Of a DNA stretch of 64,000 nt, positions 17,426-25,189 are shown piece by piece. Every line of letters starts with the position of its first letter. Position 1 is the stretch's first letter. The DNA is from Taibaiella sp. Its GTDB lineage: Bacteria > Bacteroidota > Bacteroidia > Chitinophagales > Chitinophagaceae. Under the pieces are notes generated by a model, which was not told the DNA's origin, did not search any database, and worked only from the letters and a program-made list of their open reading frames with translations. A program made the position numbers and the translations under genes. Where the stretch lies: contig JAEUVV010000013.1 of NCBI GenBank assembly GCA_016786705.1, forward strand, positions 186,001 to 250,000. The letters are read 5' to 3'.

Positions 17426-18400
17426 TTATTCATAAACTTCCATATTCACCAGGGTAGGCATGCGCGCTCCTTTTACATAAGCAATCACGTTTTCCGCGAC
17501 TAATCTTGCCATACCATTTCTTGCCTCGACGGTAGCAGAGCCTATATGTGGCAGTACACACACATTCGGCAAGCTCAGCAATTGATTATCCGAAGACATA
17601 GGCTCCGGATCACTCACGTCCAGGCCGGCTCCCCAAATACGCCGACTGCTTAAAGCCTCGTACAGGTCCTGCTCCCGGACAAACCCGCCTCTTGCCGTAT
17701 TGACCAGTATCGCGTTTGCTTTCATTTTCCTGAACGCGGCAGCATCGAACAAATCTTTTGAAGCTGCAGTATAATTAGCGTGCAGGCTTAACACATCCGA
17801 TTGTGCCAATAATTCATCAAATGTAACATAGACGGCATTCAACCCGGCTTCCATATCAGGCCTGCGGTTACGATTGTGATAAATGACCTTCATATCAAAA
17901 GCCGCTTTACACTTCCGGGCCATCTCGAACCCTATACGGCCCATACCGAAGATGCCTAATGTTTTGCCATATAATTCCTGCCCCAGGTGAAGTGTAGGCT
18001 GAAACTGTTGCAACCAGTTGCCCGATTTCACCCGCTCAAAATTAAAAGCAGCCAGGCGGGAAACAGACTGCATCAATAAAAACGCGACATCGGAGGTAGC
18101 CCTGCTTAATACATCGGGTGTATTGCTCACCGGGATCTTTCTTTGTGTAGCGGCAAAAATGTCTACCTGGTCGTACCCTACGGAAAAAAGCGCGATCGCT
18201 TTCACATTCGGGCATTGCCCGAAAAAGGCCGCATCAAAACCTTTAGCCCCTATTCCCACCACTACATCAGCCTGTTGACAGTAAGCTATCCATGCTGCCC
18301 TGGATACGATCTCCTCTTCCGGTAATAAAAGCTCCAGGCCCGCGGCCTTTAATAATTCCATCCCCACATCCGGCAATGGTTTATTCAAAAAAATCTTCAT
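17426..18400 (-). CDS. D-isomer-specific 2-hydroxyacid dehydrogenase (glyoxylate/hydroxypyruvate reductase-like)
   Basis: NAD(P)-dependent dehydrogenase of 324 residues acting on a 2-keto/2-hydroxy acid. It has the dinucleotide loop GIFGMGRIG, the catalytic Arg in NTARGGFV, the catalytic Glu region DVSDPEPM, and the catalytic His in LPHIGSAT. These define the family; sequence style is closest to glyoxylate/hydroxypyruvate reductase or 2-ketogluconate reductase. An in-frame upstream start at 18424 would add eight residues (MRRSNLVC) without family character, so the ATG at 18400 (MKIFLNKPLPD) is used. It lies 37 bases downstream of the AraC-type regulator on the same strand, so a joint transcript is likely. 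Confidence 0.88.
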   Translation of the reverse strand: MKIFLNKPLPDVGMELLKAAGLELLLPEEEIVSRAAWIAYCQQADVVVGIGAKGFDAAFFGQCPNVKAIALFSVGYDQVDIFAATQRKIPVSNTPDVLSRATSDVAFLLMQSVSRLAAFNFERVKSGNWLQQFQPTLHLGQELYGKTLGIFGMGRIGFEMARKCKAAFDMKVIYHNRNRRPDMEAGLNAVYVTFDELLAQSDVLSLHANYTAASKDLFDAAAFRKMKANAILVNTARGGFVREQDLYEALSSRRIWGAGLDVSDPEPMSSDNQLLSLPNVCVLPHIGSATVEARNGMARLVAENVIAYVKGARMPTLVNMEVYE

Positions 18401-18437
18401 ACATACTAAATTTGACCGGCGCACGCCACCATCCTAT

Positions 18438-19277
18438 CTACCCGGCTTTCTTCAATTTATAGTCGGTTGGACTGATATGTCTTAACTTCTTAAAATAATT
18501 GGTTAAATGGCTCTCATCAGTAAATCCAAACTCGTAAGCGATCTGCTTCATCGTCATCTGCCCGGAATCGATACGCTTTTCGATCAACTTTAATTTATAG
18601 TCATTGACATAATCCCGGTAAGACATCTCAAAATTGCGTTTAAAATACGCGCTGAAATAATTACCGGCAATATTAAAATGACTGGCGATCTGCTGCACCC
18701 GGATACGTTCCGGTTCATAAATATGCTGATGCACATAAGAAAGTAAATCCTCTTTGACCAGGTCTTTGCCCTCCAGCCTTACGCCCAGCAAAGCGGACGC
18801 TTCTTTTATCATGCCGAAAATTGATAATATCTGGAAGAATACGATCGGGGAATTAGATACGTCATGCAAATAGTTATAAGCCGTCAGGTTTTCCACCGTT
18901 TTCCGGAGAATCGTTTTGCAGGGTTCTGTAAAAACCAGCTTTAACTCTTTCAATAGAGGGTTCCGCATGATTTCCGTGGGTGAAGTAGTCACCAGCATAT
19001 CCGGAGACAAGTGCTTATTCGCGCTGAAATAGCCGTCATTAAATTTTATAAAACAAAATCCGGAGCTGTGTTTCACATCAAAGTAATGAGTATCTTCAGG
19101 CGAGATCAGGAACAAGTCGCCGGGTTTATAAGGCATGACCAGGTGATTCAGGTGATGCAAGCCTGAGCCTTTAATGATATAAATCAATTCATAATAAGTA
19201 TGGCTGTGTTTTGGCAAAGGATAGGTTGCCGCCTCCATGATCTCGATCACCAGGGGTTCAAACTGGGCTTTCTTCAT
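18438..19277 (-). CDS. AraC-family transcriptional regulator
   Basis: A 279-residue regulator with an N-terminal cupin sensing domain (YPLPKHSHTYYELIYI, then HHLNHLVMPYKPGDLFLISP) and a C-terminal pair of helix-turn-helix motifs at about 180-275, including IASHFNIAGNYFSAYFKR and IAYEFGFTDESHLTNYFKKL. It is divergent from an aldo/keto reductase that begins a run of carbonyl-metabolising genes, and is followed by a 2-hydroxyacid dehydrogenase, so it probably controls one or both sides. The inducer cannot be read from sequence. A perfect promoter box ends four bases before its ATG, suggesting a leaderless mRNA. Confidence 0.9.
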   Translation of the reverse strand: MKKAQFEPLVIEIMEAATYPLPKHSHTYYELIYIIKGSGLHHLNHLVMPYKPGDLFLISPEDTHYFDVKHSSGFCFIKFNDGYFSANKHLSPDMLVTTSPTEIMRNPLLKELKLVFTEPCKTILRKTVENLTAYNYLHDVSNSPIVFFQILSIFGMIKEASALLGVRLEGKDLVKEDLLSYVHQHIYEPERIRVQQIASHFNIAGNYFSAYFKRNFEMSYRDYVNDYKLKLIEKRIDSGQMTMKQIAYEFGFTDESHLTNYFKKLRHISPTDYKLKKAG

Positions 19278-19281
19278 CTAC

Positions 19282-19313
19282 CAAATGTACAACAGAATAT
19301 ATGTTTATTACAA
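19282..19313 (-). promoter_or_regulatory. Promoter of the AraC regulator (possible leaderless start)
   Basis: On the minus strand: TTG at 19313-19311, 21-base spacer, TACATTTG at 19289-19282, then four bases to the ATG. It lies in the short spacer facing the aldo/keto reductase. Confidence 0.65.
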
Positions 19314-19366
19314 GTTAAAAAATACTGACAATACCGACATTTGTACCATTGATTAATTTTTTGACA

Positions 19367-20215
19367 ATGGAATACATTGAATTGAATGATGGATCGCACC
19401 TCCCTATATTGGGTTTTGGCACCTACAAAGCTACCGCAGCAGAAGGCCTCAGCTCAATCAGCGCAGCGCTCCATAACGGTTATCGCCTGATTGATACCGC
19501 TGCCAAGTATGGGAATGAAGCGGAAGTAGGCAAAGCGATACGGGAAAGTGATATACCCCGGGAAGAAATATTGGTCACTACAAAATTATGGCGGGAAAAC
19601 CTGGGCTATGAAAATACCCTGGCCGCTTTTGAACAATCTTTAAACAAGTTAGGTTTAACCTATATTGACCTTTACCTGATCCACTGGCCTGCTAATGAAA
19701 AGAATTATGGCAAATACTGGCAGCAAGCAAATGCAGCAGCCTGGCGCGCCATGGAAACCCTGCAGGCTGAGGGCCGCGTCAGGTCTATAGGGCTTAGTAA
19801 TTTCTGGCAGGAGCACCTCGACGCTTTGCTGCAGACTGCGCAAGTAATTCCTGCGGTCAACCAGATCGAGTTCCACCCGGGATACTGGCAGCCGGACCTC
19901 GTCAATTATTGCCGGGATAAAGGAATCGCGGTGCAATCCTGGTCGCCACTGGCAAGAGGAAGCGTATTCGGTAACGAAGTACTGCGCAAAATCGCTGAGC
20001 ACCACGACAAAAATATAGCCCAGGTATGTTTACGCTGGGCGATACAACATAAAGCCATTGTAATCCCTAAATCAAGCACGCAAGAACGGATCCAAGAAAA
20101 TATGAAAGTTTTCGATTTTGAATTGAGTGCGGATGAGATGACATTGATTGACCGGTTGCCTGCAATGGGCTTCAGTGGCGAATTACCGAATGAATGGCCG
20201 GACAAGGTCCTATAA
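19367..20215 (+). CDS. Aldo/keto reductase (AKR, 2,5-diketogluconate-reductase-like)
   Basis: NADPH-dependent reductase of aldehydes and ketones, 282 residues in a TIM barrel. The catalytic tetrad is visible: Asp and Tyr in LIDTAAKYGNE, Lys in VTTKLW, His in LIHWP. The C-terminal cofactor segment IVIPKSSTQERIQEN is typical of this class. The annotation starts at ATG 19367 (MEYIELNDG); an upstream in-frame TTG at 19349 adds only MINFLT. It is divergent from the AraC regulator and precedes dienelactone hydrolase and alcohol dehydrogenase genes. Substrate unknown; detoxification of reactive carbonyls is a fair guess. Confidence 0.9.
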   Translation: MEYIELNDGSHLPILGFGTYKATAAEGLSSISAALHNGYRLIDTAAKYGNEAEVGKAIRESDIPREEILVTTKLWRENLGYENTLAAFEQSLNKLGLTYIDLYLIHWPANEKNYGKYWQQANAAAWRAMETLQAEGRVRSIGLSNFWQEHLDALLQTAQVIPAVNQIEFHPGYWQPDLVNYCRDKGIAVQSWSPLARGSVFGNEVLRKIAEHHDKNIAQVCLRWAIQHKAIVIPKSSTQERIQENMKVFDFELSADEMTLIDRLPAMGFSGELPNEWPDKVL

Positions 20216-20282
20216 TACTTCCAAAAGATTACCGCGGCTTTTTATTACAATAAAAATAACATCAGTAGAAAAGACGGCAGTT

Positions 20283-20290
20283 TAACTTTG
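20283..20290 (+). promoter_or_regulatory. -7 box of the dienelactone hydrolase gene
   Basis: TAACTTTG, perfect TAnnTTTG match, 36 bases before the ATG at 20327. An in-frame TTG at 20288 lies inside the box and is therefore not the start. Confidence 0.5.
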
Positions 20291-20326
20291 TGCCCAACAA
20301 ACTTACCCTGTCATAAATTCAGCATT

Positions 20327-21070
20327 ATGAGAAGTTTATTAATATTTATCCAGTTATTATTATTTACTGTAACTATGCAGGCACAAAAAATGCAACCGAT
20401 CACTTACCAGGATGGCACGCAAAAGCTAAATGGTGAGCTAACCGGTGATACCGGCAAAAATAAACCGGCGATACTGATCCTTCCGGCCTGGAAAGGTATT
20501 GATAACGAAGCCCGGCAGGCGGCCCTTGACCTCGCCAAAGAAGGTTATGTAGCGTTCATCGCCGACATATATGGTGAAGGTAATATACCAAAAGATAATA
20601 CAGAAGCTTCTAAAATAGCGACCCGATATAAAACAGATTACGCTGCTTACCAGCACCGTATCAGTATAGCGCTGGAAACCTTAAAAAAGCAGGGAGTTGA
20701 TCCGCAGAAAATAGCGGTCATCGGTTACTGCTTTGGCGGTACCGGCGCACTGGAAGCAGCACGTGCAGGCCTTCCGGTACAAGGGGTGATCAGTATACAC
20801 GGCGGATTAGCCAAAGCCGCAGAGCGCCCGGCTACAGCTATTAACACGAAGGTATTGGTAGAGCATCCGGCTGATGACAAATCCGTATCTGCTCAAGATT
20901 ATAATAACTTCATCCAGGAAATGAACGCCGCTAAAGCGGACTGGCAGATCATTACTTATGCGCATTGCGGCCATACCTTTACCAACCCGGAATCCGGCGA
21001 TTATAATCCTTTAATGGCGAAACGGGCCTGGGCACACACCTTATTATTCTTAAAAGAACTCCTGAAATAA
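20327..21070 (+). CDS. Secreted dienelactone hydrolase family protein
   Basis: An alpha/beta hydrolase of 247 residues with a signal peptide (MRSLLIFIQLLLFTVTMQAQ), so probably periplasmic. The nucleophile is a cysteine in GYCFGGTGALEAA, as in dienelactone hydrolase; the acid is in HPADDKSVS and the histidine in HCGHTF. Plain dienelactone hydrolases are cytoplasmic, and exported members are mostly uncharacterised. The zinc alcohol dehydrogenase gene starts 8 bases downstream, so the two are co-transcribed. The real substrate is not known; cleavage of lactones or esters is expected from the family. Confidence 0.88.
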   Translation: MRSLLIFIQLLLFTVTMQAQKMQPITYQDGTQKLNGELTGDTGKNKPAILILPAWKGIDNEARQAALDLAKEGYVAFIADIYGEGNIPKDNTEASKIATRYKTDYAAYQHRISIALETLKKQGVDPQKIAVIGYCFGGTGALEAARAGLPVQGVISIHGGLAKAAERPATAINTKVLVEHPADDKSVSAQDYNNFIQEMNAAKADWQIITYAHCGHTFTNPESGDYNPLMAKRAWAHTLLFLKELLK

Positions 21071-21078
21071 AATACAAA

Positions 21079-22128
21079 ATGAATACAGTGAAAGCTTATG
21101 GCAATCAATCGGCCACCGCACCTTTAGGCGCATTAAACATTGAAAGAAGAGCATTAAATGCGGATGATGTAAGTATTGAAATTTTATATTGCGGCGTCTG
21201 CCACAGTGATATCCACACCGCGCGCAGCGAATGGGGCCCGGCCAGATATCCCGTGGTTCCCGGCCACGAGATTATCGGGAAAGTGACTGCAGTAGGTGAC
21301 GCGGTAAGCAGGTTTAAAACCGGCGATGTCGTTGGTGTAGGTTGCATGGTAGACTCCTGCCAGCACTGCGACGCCTGCGCAGAAGACCTGGAGCAGTATT
21401 GTGAAAACGGGTTTACCGGTACTTATGGTAGCATCGACAAACACCTGGGCGGGCATACTTTTGGCGGTTACTCCGAAGCCATTGTAGTTAAAGAAAAATT
21501 CGTCTTGCATATCCCTGAAAACCTGGATATAGCAAAAGCAGCACCTTTACTATGTGCGGGCATCACAACCTGGTCGCCATTGAAACACTGGAATGTAAAA
21601 GCCGGCGATAAAGTAGGTATTATAGGGCTGGGTGGGCTCGGGCATATGGGCATTAAATTCGCACATGCCATGGGAGCAAAAGTTGTCATGATCACTACCT
21701 CGGCCGCAAAAGGAAACGATGCACGCTTACTGGGTGCTGATGAAGTATTAATCTCCACAGACCAAAGCCAGATGGAACTGCATAAAAATTCATTTGACTT
21801 CCTGCTGAATACCATACCTGTGGGCCATGATGTAGATCCTTACCTTAATTTATTGAAAAGAGATAAGACAATGGTGATGGTAGGCGCTATAGAACCCCTG
21901 GCCAACCTTAACTCCGGTATCCTGGTGCGTAAGCGCAGGAATATTGCAGGATCTCTGATCGGTGGTATCCGGGAAACCCAGGAAATGCTTGACTTTTGCG
22001 GAGTACACAATGTATTGCCTGAGGTAGAAATGATCGATATGCAAAGTATTAATGCGGCCTGGGACAGGGTGGTCAAAGCGGATATCAAATACCGCTTTGT
22101 AATTGATATGGAAAGCCTGAAAAAATAA
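21079..22128 (+). CDS. Zinc-dependent alcohol dehydrogenase (cinnamyl-alcohol/YahK type)
   Basis: Medium-chain dehydrogenase of 349 residues that interconverts aldehydes and alcohols, probably with NADPH. Catalytic zinc ligands are in CGVCHSDIHTA, in GHE, and in the LLCAGITTW segment. The structural zinc cysteines are in CQHCDACAEDLEQYC. The cofactor loop is GLGGLGHMGIKFA. The pattern GTYGS / GGHTFGGYSE is typical of the YahK/AdhC-like broad-specificity aldehyde reductases. It is the last gene of a run with the aldo/keto reductase and dienelactone hydrolase and is followed by a hairpin terminator. Likely reduces small or aromatic aldehydes. Confidence 0.93.
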   Translation: MNTVKAYGNQSATAPLGALNIERRALNADDVSIEILYCGVCHSDIHTARSEWGPARYPVVPGHEIIGKVTAVGDAVSRFKTGDVVGVGCMVDSCQHCDACAEDLEQYCENGFTGTYGSIDKHLGGHTFGGYSEAIVVKEKFVLHIPENLDIAKAAPLLCAGITTWSPLKHWNVKAGDKVGIIGLGGLGHMGIKFAHAMGAKVVMITTSAAKGNDARLLGADEVLISTDQSQMELHKNSFDFLLNTIPVGHDVDPYLNLLKRDKTMVMVGAIEPLANLNSGILVRKRRNIAGSLIGGIRETQEMLDFCGVHNVLPEVEMIDMQSINAAWDRVVKADIKYRFVIDMESLKK

Positions 22129-22153
22129 TCACGTGAAAGATACATTTCTATAG

Positions 22154-22191
22154 CACAAAAGGAGCTACTCTTTTGAGTAACTCCTTTTGTG
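22154..22191 (+). terminator. Terminator after the alcohol dehydrogenase
   Basis: CACAAAAGGAG and CTCCTTTTGTG form the arms, with an inner CTACTC/GAGTA pairing. The T-rich 3' arm lies before a short spacer and then the convergent T9SS gene, so it may serve both directions. Confidence 0.7.
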
Positions 22192-22208
22192 TTTACAAAT
22201 AAGCGGGC

Positions 22209-22958
22209 CTATTGCTTCATCCACTTCTTCTTTATATTAACTTCCGCGCCTTTAACCTGGACGTTATAGATGCCTCCCGGTAAGTTGCCGGCATCATAAA
22301 TATAGGCACTCCGGCCTGATGCGATATCCGCACGATAAACTTCCTGCCCGAGCATGTTAGTCACAATAAATGTGTGCGTTTTACTTAGAGGGCGTGGAAA
22401 ATCCATCCTTAAATCCTTTACTACCGGGTTGGGATAAAGGCGTATGCTATTGGCTTCGGGATGATCACCCGCTATAGAAACAGCATCAGGATTTTTCAGA
22501 TAGGTAATTGAAAAACACACGGTATCATTCAGTGCATTGGTATCGGTATAAAACAAAGAGTCTACAAAATCGTGCAAGAGGTAAAAGCAATATTCATTGG
22601 TAAAGTCTTCTGTAGACAGCGAGTCTGTATTGCCAAATAAAATACCTCCCGCTATGAAAGAGTCGCCTGGCTGCAGGTAGACCTTTTCGCCGGTTAAAGA
22701 ATCAGTTGCTACTAGAGCGTATCCGGGCGGTAGCATATCGATACCATACAATATATAGTCCGAAGTATCGAGATCATCGGTACCATGATTAGTTATTTTA
22801 AAAGAAACCTGTAAGGAGTCGCCATAGGGAATGACATACGCGGCACCGGCTTGCGGCGGATGAGCTAGTTCAAAGGACAGGTCAACGTTCGGCAATGTTT
22901 GGGCGCTTAGTCCTAAACCCATGAATAGCAAAGCAATGAGGGTAAATGTTTTTCTCAT
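22209..22958 (-). CDS. Secreted protein with type IX sorting domain
   Basis: A 249-residue exported protein: signal peptide MRKTFTLIALLFMGLGLSAQ, a middle domain of about 130 residues that looks like a beta-sandwich (CARDB-like, IPYGDSLQVSFKITNHGTDD), and a C-terminal type A sorting tail from about residue 175 (SIRLYPNPVVKDL, then LPGGIYNVQVKG and a basic end). The tail marks it for outer-membrane export by the type IX system and probable surface attachment. No catalytic domain is seen. The promoter overlaps the T-rich side of the tuf terminator. Confidence 0.85.
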   Translation of the reverse strand: MRKTFTLIALLFMGLGLSAQTLPNVDLSFELAHPPQAGAAYVIPYGDSLQVSFKITNHGTDDLDTSDYILYGIDMLPPGYALVATDSLTGEKVYLQPGDSFIAGGILFGNTDSLSTEDFTNEYCFYLLHDFVDSLFYTDTNALNDTVCFSITYLKNPDAVSIAGDHPEANSIRLYPNPVVKDLRMDFPRPLSKTHTFIVTNMLGQEVYRADIASGRSAYIYDAGNLPGGIYNVQVKGAEVNIKKKWMKQ

Positions 22959-22980
22959 AAATGATTTAATTTGTGGAGCT

Positions 22981-23010
22981 CAAATATAACAAAAACATTA
23001 CAAAAACAAA
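22981..23010 (-). promoter_or_regulatory. Promoter of the T9SS cargo gene, overlapping the tuf terminator tail
   Basis: On the minus strand: TTTG at 23010-23007, exactly 18 bases, then TATATTTG at 22988-22981. This is a full consensus promoter whose -33 element starts directly after the tuf terminator stem. The leader to ATG 22958 is about 18 bases. Confidence 0.75.
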
Positions 23011-23035
23011 GAAGCCTCCGTAAAACGGAGGCTTC
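23011..23035 (-). terminator. Terminator of tuf
   Basis: A perfect 10-bp stem GAAGCCTCCG / CGGAGGCTTC with loop TAAAA, followed on the minus strand by TTTGTTTTTG. It lies 31 bases downstream of the tuf stop. Confidence 0.85.
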
Positions 23036-23065
23036 TTATTTATAAGTTTAATCTTTTGGATTATC

Positions 23066-24253
23066 TTATTTAACGATCTCAGTAACCTGACCAGCACCTA
23101 CTGTACGACCACCTTCACGAATCGCGAATTTCAAACCTTTTTCCATTGCGATAGGAGCGATCAATTTAACGAATAAGTTAACGTTATCGCCAGGCATTAC
23201 CATTTCAGTACCTTCTGGTAACATACACTCACCAGTGATGTCAGTAGTACGGAAATAGAACTGAGGACGGTATTTGTTAAAGAACGGAGTGTGACGACCA
23301 CCTTCTTCTTTAGACAATACATAAACTTCACCTCTGAACTCAGTGTGTGGAGTGATAGATTTTGGCGCACAGATAACCATGCCACGACGGATATCTTTCT
23401 TATCGATACCACGTAATAAGATACCAGCGTTATCACCAGCTTCACCACGATCCAATAATTTTTTGAACATCTCAACACCTGTACAAGTAGAAGTCAGTGG
23501 AGACTCATTGAAACCAACGATTTCAACGTTGTCACCTACAGTGATCACACCACGCTCGATACGACCAGTAGCAACTGTACCACGACCAGTGATAGTGAAT
23601 ACGTCCTCTACAGACATCAGGAATGGTTGATCAACAGCGCGCGGAGGCAATGGAATCCACTCATCCACAGCAGCCATTAATTCTTCGATTTGAGCTACAC
23701 CAGTTGGTTCGCCGTTCAAACCAGATAATGCAGAACCTTTGATGATCGGAGTGTTATCTCCATCATAATCGTATTTAGATAATAATTCCCTAACTTCTAA
23801 TTCTACTAATTCTAAGATTTCAGGATCGTCAACTAAGTCAACTTTGTTCATGAAAACTACGATACGAGGTACACCTACCTGGCGAGCCAAAAGGATGTGC
23901 TCTTTAGTTTGAGGCATCGGACCATCAGTAGCAGCTACTACCAGGATAGCACCGTCCATCTGAGCAGCACCAGTGATCATGTTTTTTACATAATCGGCGT
24001 GACCCGGACAGTCAACGTGTGCATAGTGACGATTTGCAGTTTGGTACTCCACGTGAGCAGTGTTGATCGTGATACCACGCTCTCTCTCTTCTGGAGCTCC
24101 GTCAATTTCATCATAACCTTTCTTAGCAGCCATACCTTTTGTTGCCAAAACGGATGTGATTGCAGCTGTTAAAGTTGTTTTACCGTGGTCAACGTGACCA
24201 ATTGTACCAATGTTTACGTGGGGTTTCTCCCTGCTAAAGGTCTCTTTTGCCAT
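23066..24253 (-). CDS. tuf: Elongation factor Tu
   Basis: GTPase that carries aminoacyl-tRNA to the ribosome. The 395 residues include G1 GHVDHGKT near 19-26, the effector segment [37 protein letters not shown] and SALSGLNG, then the two beta-barrel domains ending [11 protein letters not shown]. It is the last gene of a four-tRNA operon with the same gene order as the E. coli tufB operon. It has its own upstream promoter besides the tRNA promoter. Base composition is softer and more A/T-rich at third positions than in neighbouring genes, as expected for a highly expressed gene. Only one tuf gene is visible in this window. Confidence 0.99.
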   Translation of the reverse strand: MAKETFSREKPHVNIGTIGHVDHGKTTLTAAITSVLATKGMAAKKGYDEIDGAPEERERGITINTAHVEYQTANRHYAHVDCPGHADYVKNMITGAAQMDGAILVVAATDGPMPQTKEHILLARQVGVPRIVVFMNKVDLVDDPEILELVELEVRELLSKYDYDGDNTPIIKGSALSGLNGEPTGVAQIEELMAAVDEWIPLPPRAVDQPFLMSVEDVFTITGRGTVATGRIERGVITVGDNVEIVGFNESPLTSTCTGVEMFKKLLDRGEAGDNAGILLRGIDKKDIRRGMVICAPKSITPHTEFRGEVYVLSKEEGGRHTPFFNKYRPQFYFRTTDITGECMLPEGTEMVMPGDNVNLFVKLIAPIAMEKGLKFAIREGGRTVGAGQVTEIVK

Positions 24254-24315
24254 TGTTATTTTTTTTAAAGAGTTGTTTTAAACTAAATTTTAATTGCTTT
24301 TTTCAAAACAGATTG

Positions 24316-24348
24316 CAAATGTACGCATATTATTTTTATTTGTACAAA
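24316..24348 (-). promoter_or_regulatory. Promoter directly upstream of tuf
   Basis: On the minus strand: TTTG at 24348-24345, 21-base spacer, TACATTTG at 24323-24316, then 62 bases to the tuf ATG. It lies between tRNA-Thr(GGT) and tuf and would allow tuf transcription independent of the tRNAs. Confidence 0.65.
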
Positions 24349-24443
24349 AAAAATTGCAGACAAAACGTTTGCAATCCGTATTATTTGCTAATAATAACAA
24401 ATCGCCAACAAAAAATGCTGACGAAGTTCATTAATTAAGCCTT

Positions 24444-24518
<75 letters not shown>

Positions 24519-24586
24519 TGATAATTACTTATTTTAAAAAACAATAGCCAACCAGCGGAACCGATTAGCTATAATTTACTTTTAAG

Positions 24587-24659
24587 AGCGGGAGACGAGG
24601 CTCGAACCCGCGACCTACAGCTTGGAAGGCTGTCGCTCTACCAACTGAGCTACTCCCGC
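24587..24659 (-). tRNA. tRNA-Gly (anticodon TCC)
   Basis: Cloverleaf on the minus strand: acceptor GCGGGAG/CTCCCGC, anticodon stem ACAGC/GCTGT with loop CTTCCAA (anticodon at 24626-24624), T-loop TTCGAGC. CCA is not encoded. It corresponds to glyT of the E. coli tufB operon. Confidence 0.96.
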
Positions 24660-24686
24660 AGAAAATATTTGCTTTTTAAAAAAATG

Positions 24687-24769
24687 TGGGCAGGGAAGGA
24701 TTCGAACCTCCGTACACTTGCGTGAGCAGATTTACAGTCTGCCGCCTTTAACCACTCGGCCACCTACCC
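24687..24769 (-). tRNA. tRNA-Tyr (anticodon GTA)
   Basis: Class II tRNA with a long variable arm. Acceptor GGGTAGG/CCTGCCC, anticodon stem GCAGA/TCTGC with loop CTGTAAA (anticodon at 24735-24733), T-loop TTCGAAT. CCA is not encoded. It corresponds to tyrU of the E. coli tufB operon. Confidence 0.96.
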
Positions 24770-24780
24770 TTTTTAAATCT

Positions 24781-24843
24781 TGAATTTTGAGTTATGAATT
24801 TTGAATTCCATCTAAAACTCAAAATCTAAAATCAAAAACTCAA
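24781..24843. repeat. A/T-rich direct and inverted repeats inside the tRNA operon
   Basis: TGAATTTTGA recurs as TGAATTTTGAATT 14 bases later, and the complementary-type AAACTCAAAATC / AAATCAAAAACTCAAC follows. It can fold on itself between tRNA-Tyr and tRNA-Thr(TGT). Possibly a slippage product; no gene. Confidence 0.5.
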
Positions 24844-24855
24844 CATTAAAAAGTG

Positions 24856-24928
24856 AGCCGCTTGCCGGACTTGAACCAGCGACCTGCTGATTACAAATCA
24901 GCTGCTCTACCAACTGAGCTAAAGCGGC
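24856..24928 (-). tRNA. tRNA-Thr (anticodon TGT)
   Basis: Cloverleaf on the minus strand: acceptor GCCGCTT/AAGCGGC, anticodon stem GCTGA/TCAGC with loop TTTGTAA (anticodon at 24895-24893), T-loop TTCAAGT. CCA is not encoded. First gene of the operon; corresponds to thrU of the E. coli tufB operon. Confidence 0.96.
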
Positions 24929-25005
24929 GCAAATATTTTTATTAGTAATAAAATTAAGAACTTCTTTTCCCTTTACCGGAGCTGCTTTCGTTCCGTTTGG
25001 GATTG

Positions 25006-25036
25006 CAAAGGTAGAAAAGAATTCTTTCCTGCCAAA
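25006..25036 (-). promoter_or_regulatory. Promoter of the tRNA-tuf operon
   Basis: On the minus strand: TTTG at 25036-25033, 19-base spacer, TACCTTTG at 25013-25006, about 77 bases before tRNA-Thr(TGT). Full consensus. Confidence 0.75.
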
Positions 25037-25126
25037 TTTTTTTTAAGCTTTTTTCAAACTTTTTTTTTCTTCATATTTTCCACTGATTTTATCCTGGTAG
25101 CAATGCCCTTTAAAAGCCGCAGATCA

Positions 25127-25160
25127 TTGTGCGTTTACCGTCATATTTTTGCTACTTTTG
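25127..25160 (+). promoter_or_regulatory. Promoter of serS
   Basis: TTG at 25127-25129, 23-base spacer, TACTTTTG at 25153-25160, with a leader of about 25 bases to the ATG at 25190. The -7 box is perfect; the spacer is at the long end. Confidence 0.6.
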
Positions 25161-25189
25161 TGAACTAATTTTCATACTCAAAAACAATT

